A stretch of 64,000 nt of DNA. Source: Spirodela intermedia (lineage: Eukaryota; Streptophyta; Magnoliopsida; Alismatales; Araceae). The stretch's first letter is position 1, and each line of letters starts with the position of its first letter. The DNA lies in assembly GCA_902729315.2 (NCBI GenBank), contig LR746277.1, positions 2,237,001 to 2,301,000 of the forward strand, read 5' to 3'. The position numbers and the translations under genes were made by a program. Below are positions 49,526 through 62,900 of this stretch, in pieces. The notes beneath the pieces are model-generated. The model did no database searches. It worked only from the letters and a program-made list of their open reading frames with translations, and was not told where the DNA came from.

Positions 49526-50760
49526 GTGACATCCCTTGCATAGAGGAATCAAGTTCTGAGAGATTTCTTGAACCTAGCTCTACCTGGTGAATTTCTCCAC
49601 TCCATGTGCATCACGCCAATCCCATGATATTGTTGACTTTGAGAGCCTCAAAGGTTGTGATGTTGACAAAAGACAATGCGATACTCTCTAGATAATAATT
49701 TCTTATTATGCTTAAAGTGTGAACTTTCATAAATAAAATCAGGTAGTTAAACCAAGTGAAAGTCATCCAAGGGAAAATGATTCCTATTTGTAATCCATAT
49801 GATTAAAATGATTTCTAATTGCTAGGTTTTTCTATAGAAATGGACACAATACATTGGAAATCTAACTTCAAGAGGAGCACAACGCAATAAATAATGCATT
49901 ACAGTTTAGAGATTTTGGATTGTTGTGAGTTTTACAAGATTCACAAACATACTTTCTGTTTGAATTTTTGGTGCCAGTGTGGCCCAATAAAATTACTCAA
50001 CTAGCTGTTGTGATGACCACTGTGGCCCATTAAGTTTGAGTATAAAAAGGGCTTTCACATAGATTGATGGTTCAGCGAAAAAGACAAGAAAATTCAAGAG
50101 AGAGCTTCTCATGCCATCACCTTCTTCTTTCAAAGAGTCAAGAGAAGTTTTTTATCCTTGGTACCCAAAGAGCAAGAAGATCAGATGGGCTCAAACCATT
50201 CAACAACTCAATGATGCATTTGAGGCTCCCTTCATTCAAGAGAATGCTTTTTCAAGCTAAATAAGTCATAGGACGATTTGTTAATATTATTCATCATTCT
50301 TAACATTATTTCAAGGTGAATGATACCTCATCTTTCAGCACATAGGCTCACTAAGTCCTATTTATTTACTATTTTGTTGCTGGAGTCATATAATGTAGCA
50401 CATAGGCTCATTGAGGTTTGTACATTAAAGTGAAGACTTAATGTTTTTCAATCGTAACTTAGAAGAACATAAGGATTTTGTCCTTAGAGAGTGGAATAGG
50501 TCTAATTGATTGAACTGCTACAAACTCTTATGTGTCAATCATGATTACTTGTGTTCAACCAAAGCGAAACCAATAGATGTGGCATTGTCAATGGGATCAG
50601 GCGATGTGGCATGGTATGAGGAGGTTGTGGAAAAACTAGTATCACATAGGCTTTTAGTGTCACCAAGGACAACCAATGTTGACATGGGTGGAGTGAGCAA
50701 AGCAAGCTTAGACTAATCTCCTTGTGGTAACACATCTTAGTGGGCATTCCGTGGTTGTTA
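49526..50760 (+). mobile_element. Possible decayed LTR-like segment
   Basis: A CpG-poor stretch between CpG-richer blocks, with a good core promoter TATAAAAAGG at 50041-50050 but no downstream gene. The word AGCACATAGGCTCA is repeated exactly 60 bp apart (50337 and 50397). These look like an old LTR or similar element, but no paired LTR, primer-binding site, polyprotein or target-site duplication was found, so the call is weak. Confidence 0.25.
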
Positions 50761-50843
50761 AGACTCGTGAGAAGATATCTTCTCACACTACATGACAATC
50801 TGCATTGATCAAGACTATTGGCACCCACCCCTAAGACTTCTAG

Positions 50844-51145
50844 TTTCATCCTCTCTCCTTAAAATATATCTTCTCACTGATTGGCACATCTAGAAGGGAG
50901 TTTGGGTTTATGAGGCTGATTGGCACATCCAATGACAATGGTTTCAGTCTCTCTTAGCTGAAGAAGTTTTCTCTCTCTAAAAGACAGTTCTGACTAATCG
51001 GGCCCATTGACACGCTTGAACGTCGTGGTTTCATTCTCTCTCCTCGAAAGGTGTCTTCTCTCTCTAGATGATAGCTCATGTTTACCTCTAATATCAGGGA
51101 TTTCAATCTCTCTCCTCCTCATATATTGTCTCATTTTAGAAGGTT
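50844..51145 (+). repeat. Degenerate four-copy tandem array upstream of glutamine dumper
   Basis: Units begin TTTCA(T/G/A).CTCTCTC at 50844, 50942, 51029 and 51101, each followed by CTT/CTC-rich sequence and, in the first two, GATTGGCAC or CCATTGACAC words. Spacing shrinks from 98 to 87 to 72 bp. Confidence 0.6.
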
Positions 51146-51458
51146 TGACAGTCGTCTGAAGCACGAAATGACCCGCCCCACCAAAAAGTTCAGGGGATTT
51201 AGGAACTGATTAGATCGCTGGTGCAAGCCAAAACTAGGGGGGGCTACAGAAAGCCTGACTCGTTCGATCCGGTCCGCCGACTCGGCCGGGACGTCCACTC
51301 GGCGGGCGCCCTTCAAGGGAATCCCCTGACGACGGATATGGCGTGGGCCACTGAGATGCGCGGAGTAATCTACCTCGACCCGCACCTCGGGAACACCAGA
51401 AACGACGCGCCCCCCGACAACTCCGCCGCCGCGTCGCCGCGTCTCGTTCTCTTCTACG

Positions 51459-51464
51459 TATATA
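51459..51464 (+). promoter_or_regulatory. TATA box of glutamine dumper gene
   Basis: TATATA followed by GC-rich sequence, 138-143 bp before the ATG. It implies transcription from about 51490, so the (GA)n tract would be in the leader. Confidence 0.55.
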
Positions 51465-51534
51465 GCCGCCACCTCGTCTTCCCCAGCGCCCCTAGGAAGA
51501 AAGCTCAGTGCGCTTTAGACAAATCCAGAGATCT

Positions 51535-51538
<4 letters not shown>

Positions 51539-51601
<63 letters not shown>
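51539..51601 (+). repeat. (GA)n tract abutting the glutamine dumper start codon
   Basis: About 31 GA units with one GG interruption, ending at the base before the ATG at 51602. It probably forms the last 60 nt of the 5' leader. Confidence 0.95.
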
Positions 51602-51606
<5 letters not shown>

Positions 51607-51928
51607 GCCGGGAATTGGAAGCCTCTCTGTGGCCCCAACGGGCGCCGCCGGCGGCAGCTTCTTGCGGTGGAGCTCGCCGCTTCCTTACCTCTTCGGCGGT
51701 CTGGCCGCTGCGATGGGCCTCATAGCTGTGGCGCTGATCATTCTCGTGTGCTGCAACCGCAAGTCCTCCTCAGTCGTCGCCGGCCGCAGGGGCACCGCCG
51801 CCGAGGAGAAGCCATCGCCGCCGCCGCTCGACGCTGAGCCAAGGGTTTTGGTCATCATGGCCGGCGACGCCGTTCCCAGCTTCCTGGCGAAAGTCATCCC
51901 CTTGAAGAACCCGGCACCTCCGATTTGA
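51602..51928 (+). CDS. Glutamine dumper (GDU) family protein
   Basis: Small single-pass plasma-membrane protein that raises amino-acid export when overexpressed and works with LOG2-type ubiquitin ligases. Single exon, 108 residues, at the short end of the family. One transmembrane helix lies at about residues 29-51 in PYLFGGLAAAMGLIAVALII. A cytosolic tail follows with the diagnostic VIMAG motif (residues 84-88) in RVLVIMAGDAVPSFLAKVIP. The short N-terminus ends in WSSPLPYL, as usual for GDUs. The gene is GC-rich, unlike the surrounding AT-rich sequence. The reading frame is open upstream through the GA tract (Arg-Glu repeats) to 51221, but the TATA box at 51459 and family length support the start used here. 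Confidence 0.93.
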
Positions 51929-52365
51929 GCTGAGAGGAGCCCGTCTTCCCTTCTCCACGACATCCCTCCTCTCCTTTTCATCCTCCACGCTCTCCTTCCT
52001 GCGATTCCGGCGATCATTTGTAATCTTCATTGAGCTTGAAGAAGAACCAGAAGTGTACTTGTTCATCAGTATGGTGGCGCTCCGCCGACCTCTCTGGGGC
52101 TCGTCGGCGACGCTGGCGGAAGAAATTTCTGTGGTCTTCTTCCGAGCTCTGAGGAGAAGGGATTCGCCACCGCGGCTGCGGTTTCATCATATATAGATGT
52201 TCTTGGTTAATTTTCATGCTACTTTTTGAAGAAAATAATAACGATGGCTGTTGATGGTCCTGGTGATTTCTGAACCGCCCCAGTCTGACCTGGTTTTTCT
52301 ACCCATAATCACAATCTTCCTTATTCTCTCCTAATTTATAACTACTACGCGGTTTTGTCAACTCC

Positions 52366-52398
<33 letters not shown>

Positions 52399-52426
52399 CA
52401 ACACACACACAGACACACACACACAC
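52366..52426. repeat. Compound (TC)n / (CA)n microsatellite
   Basis: About 15 TC units (52366-52396) followed by an interrupted CA run (52400-52426). Confidence 0.95.
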
Positions 52427-52864
52427 TCACGCAAACAGGGGTTAAACTTTAACACATGTTTTGTTTTGGAGGATTTTCCAGCAATTTGAGAAGAATCTAA
52501 AATGTACAAAAATAAATATAATTAATATCAATAATATAAAATAATTCGTTTTTTAAAGTGAAAAAATAACGTAAAAGTCAAATAGCTCTTGATCTGGAAA
52601 ATGTAACAATTTCATTATACCCTTGAAAAAAACTAGCATTGTGCTAACTACGAGATTCTCTAACGATAAAGTTATTTCCAAACGAGACCAAATATTGGCA
52701 AACTCCATTGAAGCCCACGTGTCCTTTGCATGGACAAAATTTAGACGGGAAAAAAGCACAAGAAAATGGGTTCTAAGCCCATACTTTTGAAGCCTTGGCC
52801 TGGCCACCTAGATATGCCCAATTGTCCTTCCTATTCCTAACATAAAGTAGCGATCAGGCAAGAG

Positions 52865-52867
<3 letters not shown>

Positions 52868-52907
<40 letters not shown>
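52868..52907. repeat. (GA)n microsatellite
   Basis: About 20 GA units in intergenic sequence. Confidence 0.95.
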
Positions 52908-52910
<3 letters not shown>

Positions 52911-53725
52911 ACATAGTTAGACCGATACTTGGCCAGGGCCCTATTTTATGCTAACTGGATGAAATGATGTTATTTCTCAAAGAATTAATAAAATTATGTA
53001 ATAAAATGCTCATTTAAGTATGGATTATAGAAAATTGTATTTAGGGTCCCACTAGTATGGCTTTGACCTCGAATCTTTGGCTTTCCTTGCACCAACTTTT
53101 AATTATCTCCTATCTTCTACATTATTTCTAAGATTATTGTTTCTAAAAGAATATTCTCTTTTATTTATATCCGAGATTCAATTGTGTAGAGTATTTAAAT
53201 GAGCTACAATTTTAGTAATTTATACTTATTTTTTTAAAAAACTAAATAATTTTCTTGATTTATACACGTGCTTTATAGAGTATTGTCAAATATTTACCTT
53301 TAGTTCTCCATTTACCTTTCTTCAGGCGTATTAAAAATGGCCGGTGTGGACCCTACAACATCACCCAACGCGGCGGCTCGGGGGAGACCACTAAAAAGCC
53401 GTCGCACTGGTGGCTTGTCAAGAGAGTGCGCTGACGGCGTCAAGTCCTATAACGGCCGTCCCAACACCCACTAAGCCCGTGTTCCACGTCATCTGTCCCC
53501 AGTTGGGGGGTGCGAGGTGCACTAACGGTAACGAGTTTCGCCGCAAGTGGCCTCCGTTCTTTTTTTCTCTCTGACAAGTGGCACCCACCTCAAGGGTTGA
53601 TGCAATCCAACGAGTAGATCTCCAACGTCAGAATGTATTAGGACAAAAATGTGTCTACGGTTCACATCACATAACAGATTCAAAGCGGGAGAAAGGAGAA
53701 TAGGAAGCATCCTGGTGCGACACTA

Positions 53726-53761
53726 AGAGAGAGAGAGAGAGGGAGAGAGAGAGAGAGAGAG
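53726..53761. repeat. (GA)n microsatellite, interrupted
   Basis: Two GA runs separated by GG, near the left edge of the gene-poor region. Confidence 0.9.
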
Positions 53762-56700
53762 TGGGTAGGAACGGAGAAGAAAGGTTCACTGAGCCATTCA
53801 TCATCCTCATATTGTTAAATGTGTCGGTTGTGGTAAAGGAAACGTGAGATGACAACACCAAGGCATATCCCCCCTACAAACTACCCACCACCAGCCAGTG
53901 GAAGTTGTGAGTTGGGAAACCATTAGTGAGTGGAGAGCTGTCTCTGGACTGAATGAGATGTGGGACTCCATGAGGAGCATTATGTGGAGGTAAGTGCTTT
54001 CCTAGGAATCAATATGGTACTGGCGTGAATAAAAATTTTGGACTAAAATAGACACCCCACTAACCCATTTAATATATGGGCAAGACCCAATTGTGTACCA
54101 GATTAAAGACATAATAGTGATAAAGGACTTTAATCATCATCATGATAATGCAATATGTATGGGATCATGGGCAGCTTGGTTCTAGGTTATTATTACATGG
54201 ATAATTTTCTTATGATGTGATTGATGAATGGGTTTATTAATCACCCACGTAGCATTCTATAGAAAGAATATCCAAGATAGTAATATCCAATTATATTATT
54301 ACCTTTTCATATTTTTACATGCATTAAACTACAATATTTAACTAGTATGAACATCTAAAATTGATGAATGGATCATTTCACTTTTCTAGGTATTATACAA
54401 CAGCTCTAATCCTATTAAATGCAGATGAAAATAAATAATCCATAGTAAATGAACAAAAAAGTGATTCTATTGGGGTAACTTATTGACAGGAAGTTTCAAA
54501 TAAATTCAAAGAGTTGTTGATCATCCCTCATTGCAACACGACATGACTGTAGAAAAACTCTTTATCTTTTATGATTTGTACTATCTTCATGGAGAGAGAG
54601 AGAGAGTGAACACAGACTTTGCATGAGTTTATTGGTCTTTAACATGCACCCCAATATCTTGTAATTGTTAGGTTTGGCCCATAACAAGAGGTAAGGCCAA
54701 GTCACAATCTAAGGAAAGACTAGTAATAATATATGTCATAATTTCGACACTTCTCCTTTTTTGGAGATTATATGAAGGGAATTCCAACCTGACCTATCAC
54801 AAGGATAATTGGCCAGGCTAAACCAATTCCTCAATGAATTTATTACTTTCTCACAAGTTGGTCATTACACCTTTTTACATAAAGTAGGGAAGGAAAGTTA
54901 CTATTATTTATGTTTTAAAAGATATTTAGAATTTAGTCTTCTACCTTTACTATAAGAAGCATAATCTTCATGTTCAACATGGAGTTCTCTAGAAACTGAT
55001 CTAGATCAAATATTTCATGAAGGACTTGATCTCTTACAATCTAAACAATCTAAACAGTCTATAACTATGTTCATATTAAAAAAATGGTATAAAGTTTGTA
55101 AAGGATATGAATTTTGTGATATGTTGTGCTGTAGCTTCTTTCATTATCAAGAATTCACACTACTTCACCATGCTTTAGTTGTTTTCTTGAATAAAGTTGT
55201 TTATGCATTAAATGATTCCACCAAGAACTCATAAGACATAACAAGGGAAGACTCAAAGTCATGAAAGGCGTCTATGGAATTATGCTAGTGATTCATGAAA
55301 ATGATGTATGATTAAAAAGATTGAGTAAAATTAATTTCAAATAAAACTTCATATTCTTTGAAATATTATTGTATAAAATACAGAAAATCAAATGACTTTC
55401 TGATTAGTGATTGAAAAAATATGAATAAACTCAAGAAAAATTCGCTACACCACACCTTGTGCAAATGGCAGAATAAACGCAACACAATGAGTGTGAAAAC
55501 AATTTTTTCCCATAAATGGACACCATTAATCACTTCACTTCTCCTCTAAGATCTATCTACGATGTATGAGTATAGTGCCATCTCACATGCCACAAAAATA
55601 CATGCAATGAATATGAAACTCCAAATGCCTAAAATATTTATATATTTAAACATATAATTAAATTAAAGAAAAATTAACATTGATACATGAGAGCTGATAT
55701 AATATGAAATATTTTTCAAAATGATTAATCTCTAGAAAACTTCTTGAAAGATCTTAAAACATATCTCCACCCTCTACTAACTGTCAAGGGAGAATAAAAT
55801 ATGTTTTTAAAGAGAAATCATTTTTAAAATATTTGAAAAATAAAAGAATTTAGAATATTACCCTTCTCACACCATACTTTATTGTATTCCATATGGCAGC
55901 ACTTCACTAAAAAGGGGAGGTGAATTGGCAAAATCATATATTTTTTTGTTTCTTTTTTTATTTCTGGTCCTGCTTTGTTCTTAGGGCCTAAATGTGAGAG
56001 ATATATTTCACACACTATTTTTTATAGTGGCTCGGTCACTAGATCTACTATGCTCTCCAAGTACCACATACAATACCACTTTCCTCAATTCCAAAAAATC
56101 CTTAATGAAATGAAAATTAAATCACTAACTTAACCAATATTGACACTAGATTTAATAACTTCAACTAACTTAGGATTCCACCATAAATCATATTTTAGAT
56201 TCACAACTCTAGTAGCCCAAGTTAGATGAGACCTACTCCTATCTTCTAAATTCATAACTCTATGGGGGAAAATAGAAGATACAAATATGCTAATCTCCTC
56301 TAGATTAAGATTGTAGATTTTCCTCGAGTGCAAATATACTCTAAATACAAATATTAACATAGTATCATTCTAGACGTTTTACTCTATTCTTCTTAAACCT
56401 TATTGATTATCAAAATTTATAATTTTACTATTATGAATTACTAAAAATCCTTCCATGTTTGCTGTCATCATCATAAAAACTTAGTTTCCCAAAGTCTTCG
56501 TTGTTGATTTCCTTGGTTTGATAATTACATGTGATTTTTTTTATAAATAATTATTTAATATTGATACTCCTCTATGTGTTCACTCATACATTTAAAATAT
56601 TTAATACATTCAATGAAGTTAGTATACCAATTAAATAATTCTATGATCTGATTAATAACAATTAAATGCAAGATGTTAATATATAAGATTAAGTGTCTTT

Positions 56701-56821
56701 CTATCATAGGATTATTGAAGATAAATATTTATAAGTAGAAAACATATCTAGAAATAAAAGGTTTTAAGTATACAATTATAAGATAAAAGTCAACATGAAT
56801 CATGCAAAAAATATTTTATGT

Positions 56822-56853
56822 ATGATTATATGATTATATGATTATATGATTAT
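56822..56853. repeat. Four tandem copies of an 8-mer
   Basis: ATGATTAT repeated four times exactly, within very AT-rich sequence. Confidence 0.95.
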
Positions 56854-59800
56854 ATAACCATATTATGTAGTTTCTAGTATTTCATAATATGGTAGTCATA
56901 TTACTTAAGATATTACATACTTTAAGTTAGCGAGAAAATAAAAAATGAATAAGGAATTAAAGCTTTGAGCAAAACATCTCAACAATGACACAACAAATGC
57001 TCATATGGATCAAAATAGAAGGAAAACTCAATGATCTAGATCTGGTGTGGAGCTCAACTTTTCTGCATAAGTTAGGAAATTTTAATTTAGATTTGAGCAG
57101 AAAAGGTTGTGAGAATAAGGAGATTCAAAGTTTGGAAGGTTTGAACTTCGTTACAGTGCATTTCAAAAAATAATTAATTCTTGAACGAGGAATTTCAACA
57201 TTAGAGATTCAATAAAATAAAGAAGAAAATGCAAAATTAAGGCCTACTTATAAGAGAAGTATTCTATATCAAAAACTAATTAAACATAGAGGTTCAAAGC
57301 TCAACAACATTAAGCTCTTTGCCTCACATGCATCAATGATTATGGAGAACATTGCATTGTCTTCATCAGGTAATTTAGACAAATGATCAAATCAACCATC
57401 ATGACCTTTTCTCTCCATCAGTGTTTAAGATAACTAGGTGGTGAGGTGATAATATATTGGCTGAAGGCACAAGGAGATGGTAATTATATTTGACTCAAGA
57501 GGGGCTTGGTGTCTAAAGAAATGCACTTGAGTTATTTTGGTTGTTGATACCATGAATATTGATGTATATTCTTGAGGAGAATATGTGAAGATTGGAATCA
57601 AGCTTCCTTTGATATTAGAAGTAGTTGGACAAGGGGTGAATAAATATAAAAATATTTAAGCTTTTAGTGAGAAAGTGCTAAAAGGTCATCCCTCAATGCA
57701 GGTTATGTTATTGTATATAACTAGTAGACAACCTTATATTTTTTTAATGTATGGATGTGTGCAAAATACCAAAGTTATATAAAGGAATCATACCTCATGA
57801 CTATTAGAAAAATTATTAGATACTTAATTAGAGCATAAGCCTTAAGTATATAGTATTTCCAAAAATTAAGATTTAACTCTTTTAAGATATTGTGATTATG
57901 TTTTTTCTGGATGAAGAATTAATAAAAAAAGTATAAGTAGATAATGCTTTGATTTGCTGTAGCAACAAAGCCATTTGATTTATTTATTTATAGAAAAAGA
58001 GAAGAATAAAAGGATACCTTTGATCATTTATTTACTGACTACATGACATAATTTACATTAGGATGTTGAAGGATTTGGATAAGTTGATGGTCATGGATTA
58101 ACTTTCCAACTATGTGAATGAGGTGATTTTCCTAGAGGAAAAAATACATCTCTACATTGTTACTAGGATAAATGAATACACCAAACTATCATCAAGTTGG
58201 TCCAACCCAAAAACTGTTACAGGAAGAATGTCTAATTTGAAGATGTGTTAGACCACATAGCACATACATGAATAATTTTCACTCATCAAATGATAGAAAA
58301 TGCCTCAGATCAAAACAAATGAATTTATATATGATGTGTCATGCAATGATAAAACTAGAATCCACAAATACCTTTGGCCAAGGTGAAGAAAAAAAATAAT
58401 CAATCAATAGTTTTCACAACAAAAAAGTGAGGAAATTGAGAGTGGACCAAAGAGTGAGAGTTTTTGTAGATAATTGTCCAAATAGATAATGAGAAAGAGC
58501 AAAGACATTGGATGTGATGTCAACAATCAATTGTGTTCTAGGAGGATGGTGAAACACCCACCCAAATAAGAAAAATATTTTTTAATCACGTGCCATCCTT
58601 GAAGAACTTTTGAGAGCTCATAGGAGGATGGTGAAGCATGAGAGCATGAGATGGCTACCCTATTGTTATAAGTCATTTCCCATATATAAGGGAAAACTAA
58701 GAAGACAAATAAAACTCCTGATTAGATATATCTCAACTCGTTGTTCAATTTAAGACTTTTTACCTTATTAAATCTAAGAGGAAGATGCTCTAGATACCAT
58801 TGTACAACATGAATTCTATTAGCATCTTTTGTCAAGTGTAAGATAGAAGGTTTCAACACATGAGTATGGAGACTTGATTTATATTTCAATATCCTCAATT
58901 AACTTTTATGTAGTTCTGGTGCTGCTATTGAAAAATATGTAATAGAATTTAAAATCTATGAAAATTTATTCAAAACTTCTCTCTAGAATTTAAAATCAAT
59001 TTTGAGACAACATTTAAGGATCAAAAAATATGTAAGTGTAAACTCATTAATTTCACCTTATTTTATACAGAAAAACTTAGTCTGAACATATATTTTGATG
59101 GTCTCAGAATCACACATTATTTCCAAACACCTTGATATCTACCCTGATCTTGTCAAAATATTTTACAATAACTCTATCGAGACCTATGTATTTATGCCTT
59201 TCTGAAAGGGAAGCCTATTGATCTTACTACATAGACATTGACTAAATCCTTCAAATCTCCTTAGGCCTTAAATTAGCCATTGATAGGTTAATGATCAGCA
59301 CATTTCTTGCCTTTTTGTCTGAGATGTTAAATACAAATGTGCATAGTATCAAATCTCCCACCTTCTCTTGTCATATAAACTAGTGCATTTCATTATCACC
59401 CCCATTTACTATTTCACAAGAGTGTGCACATGATAGAATTTCAGAAAAAAATCACATCCTTACTTTATTACATCTTATAAGGTATTGTCATCAATTTTAA
59501 TGTTTTTTTTAGATTAAATGGAAACTACCATAGTATATGATTGAGTTGTCCCACTAGGTATTATCATCACACATATCCTCAAATATTTTCACATAGATCT
59601 GATCCAAGAAGAATCAGTTAGTAATTACCCCTAAGATATCATCAAAAAATTCACGCTCCTATGCCAGCATTGTATCTCACATGATGACCAAGAGATCTAT
59701 CACCCGTCTACCACATTACCTCTTCTATTGCATGTGCTCTTACCTTCATTGATCTTTTATCTTTTGTTGAGAAATTCAACAAAAGTACTAATCATGTGGA

Positions 59801-60360
59801 GCAACGAATCAAATTATTAGAGGAAAGGATGTGAGAACTTGTACTTAATATTTTCGAAATCAACTTATTTTTCTTGTGATTTTTTCCTCATCAAGTCTTT
59901 ACCCTATGCATGGAATTTACAACTTTAGTTTGAGGCTGCACTAGAGATAAATGTGATTCTTTAGGCTAGTTTTTGTTTTTATTCTTTCAAGATCTATAGA
60001 TGAATTTTAGCTCTTAACACTAGCCAAGTATAAGGTATCCACACTAAGACACTAGATGATTTTCAACAAAGGTACAATATACTGTTTTGTAATTCTAGTG
60101 ACATCCTTAGCAATGTATGATTAGCATTAGAAAAAGGTTTTTACATTTTCTTGAGGTCAATATGCATTTAATTTCTTTCCACATAAATTAAATGTAAGAC
60201 GTTGCACCATATACACAAACTTATTATCAAAAGAATTTTTGATATCCAATTGAAGAAAGGATTGTGATAATGCATGAATAATGCATTATATAACAATGTG
60301 AGCTTTAGATGTCAAGCATTGGTTCACAGCTTTTCAAGGAACCAAGGTCGCACTTGGGCC

Positions 60361-60483
60361 TTGAGTAGAAAATTATGGGCTTAAGGCTCATAACCACTTA
60401 AGGCACTTAAGGACGAAGTGGGCTCAAGTAAAAGGTTATGGACTTAAGGCCCATAATCAACTAAGGGACGTGAACCAAAAATG
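60361..60483 (+). repeat. Two-copy tandem repeat with imperfect palindromes
   Basis: Copies share TTATGG(G/A)CTTAAGG(C)(T/C)CATAA, at about 60373 and 60436, giving a period of 63 bp. Each core is itself an imperfect palindrome centred on CTTAAG. Confidence 0.75.
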
Positions 60484-61951
60484 AAGAGAAAAACCACCAT
60501 CTACTCAATACAAATGGAGCATTGATCCAACGGTAGATATGCTTACTTATCAAAATGTACACGAGAAGACTTGAAGGAAGTCCTAACGGAGGAGATGATT
60601 ATGTCAAGACCTAATCAAAGGGATGAGAATTCAACATAGTGATGAAAAGATCTAACTAAGGGGTAATCATGTAGGAATGGGAGAGGCACAGTCATTGATT
60701 TAAGGGCTATTCTTTTTCATGAGAGAGAGAGAGAAAGAGGGGCACCACCCTATGCATATAGAATATCAAATATTTAGCAGACAACTAATCTTAGTAGAAC
60801 TTTAAGCTATCACCATCCCAAAGGGGTTCGAAGGGTCCAAAGCTCCACATCTCATGATCCACATGTATGTTCATCTGTCAATTATTGAGCTCCTCCTATG
60901 AATGAGATTCACTCCTATGGCTTATAGTGATCGCCTCCTCCTAGTGGAAATAAGAATGGAGATGTGGTGACAACCAACTTGGTTTCAAGGTAACTCGTGA
61001 TGTAGATGTTATTAGATAAGTATTAGATCTTAGTTAGTGTTAGACTTAATCACGCAATTCTCTTGATCATGTGATCTCATTCACTCATCAACAAATCTCA
61101 TCAATCATCATTCTCATCCTTCTATCCCTAATTTCTCCTTCCTCATGACCTCTTATTCATCTCTTTCAAATTTAATCAACAATTAAATAGAACTCAATTC
61201 ACAATTCTCTGAGGAGACGACCTAACTCATCTATTTTACTTGGTTTTACGTGAATCAACACTTCAACTTTTAATCTTAATTCTTTTTTTGATTGATTGAG
61301 ATGTAGGCATAACAACACCACTAAATCAATTAATCAGACAATTATGATACGAAAAACATAGATATAAATAGATTAATTGAGTTTAAGTCGAGTAACAAGT
61401 AAGAAACTCAAAGTAGCATAACAACATAGGTATGAGTGTAACTTTTGGCTACAAAGCAAGTTTCAACCTAACTAATTATGCACAAAAATATAATCAAATA
61501 TGCATGCTTTATTGATTTTGAAACCATCCCTTTGTAGAATTCTCTACATTGTCAGAACCTAACCTTTTACTTTGCATCATTATGATATGAATATTATGCT
61601 ATATAGTTGCTAACTTATGACAAAAATAAATATTACCTACAAACGAAAAGTATTAGTATACTAATCATATGCAGCTACACAATCATTAATAAATTTTCAT
61701 GATTCTACATCATCAGGAATTGATTCTCCCTTTATGCTGATGCAAGGTTGTGATTCAATCACTAGTAAAGTTCAATGAAAACCAAATGAATGACTCATGA
61801 AAGGTTTTCCTAAAAATGAAACATAGGAAAATATTTTGAAAAGAGTTGGGTTCATTATGACCCTTGTAGAAATATAATTTTCTAAAATTACTTGATAAAA
61901 TTTAGAATGGTGGCATGGGGCCTCCTTGGGAGGTCTGTATTTGCAGTCAAT

Positions 61952-61953
<2 letters not shown>

Positions 61954-62002
<49 letters not shown>
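61954..62002. repeat. (GA)n microsatellite
   Basis: About 24 perfect GA units. Confidence 0.95.
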
Positions 62003-62004
<2 letters not shown>

Positions 62005-62900
62005 CATGAGGAAACAATTTAAGGATTTTTAATGTCTTAGTTTTCGTTTCAAAAATTTTGTTGTTCATTTAATGAGTTAAGTTGTTTTAACTCGAAGGAT
62101 TAAATTTTACTTGCTTCTCATCCTTCTCAAAAATTAAAATAGTGTCAAATTATATTTCTTAGAGTTTATAAGTTATGAGCTGTGTTGTTAAATAGGGGGA
62201 CAGAAGTGTTCGATGATTTATGTTTATCAATAACTGGGGTGTGCACTGAAATAGTCACGTTTGCTTGCTTTATATTATTGTTTTTGGTGGTTGATGTTCT
62301 CCTTGTGGTTCATTTTATTTACTGGTCATTTGGGGGAGTTTATGTTGTGTGGAGATACGTCCTGGTGGTGGGAGTAGCCCCAGTTTTCTAGAAGGTTGCT
62401 TTATCCTCATTGAAAGTATCGAATTTTTTTTTTCAATTCACCATGCATCTCATATATCGAGAGAGTAAATGGAACTCGGCACATTTTGCGTTGACGTTTT
62501 TATTGTAAATGTGAGTTTTCTACAAAAACACATAGGTTACGAGTAAAACACTCGGCACATCTCATCTCACTACTTACTTCTTCACGAGTTAGAATATTTG
62601 TATTTCTCTAGGACATCCAATCTCTCGACCATCTTCTTGTGGTTTGGAAGCAACCGGTTCGTGCTCATCAATTGACTAGAACAGAAAACTTGGTGAAGTT
62701 GAAATAATCAGGCGTCTTACAACCGAAAAAATGGAACAACACTGTTAATTTTTATTCAGGACTCAGCCCATCGTTGGTTGATGTTTTTAGTACCAATCCT
62801 AATTACAGTCGAAAGACAGCGCCGGAATCATCATAGCTATCTATTAAGTTACAGCAGTGTAGTGCCGACTAGAAATACTCAGATGCTCCGACCATGGTGT

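Larger units (their letters stand above)
51929..53820. other. Glutamine dumper 3' UTR and intergenic region
   Basis: The first 300-400 bp probably contain the 3' UTR. A GC- and CpG-rich pocket lies at about 53330-53560 without a recognisable gene. Several microsatellites are present. Confidence 0.5.
53821..62900. other. Gene desert of about 9 kb, AT-rich and CpG-poor
   Basis: I find no exon of any family I recognise and no open frame over about 100 codons. CG dinucleotides are visibly rare while TG, CA and TA are common, as expected for long-methylated, decayed transposon DNA. No terminal repeats, primer-binding site or conserved polyprotein motif could be picked out by eye, so the element type is unknown. 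Confidence 0.5.

Noticed and set aside
51221-51601. Long open frame upstream of glutamine dumper with Arg-Glu repeats
   Set aside because: The repeat is a by-product of translating (GA)n, the TATA box lies inside it, and GDU proteins start near the chosen Met.
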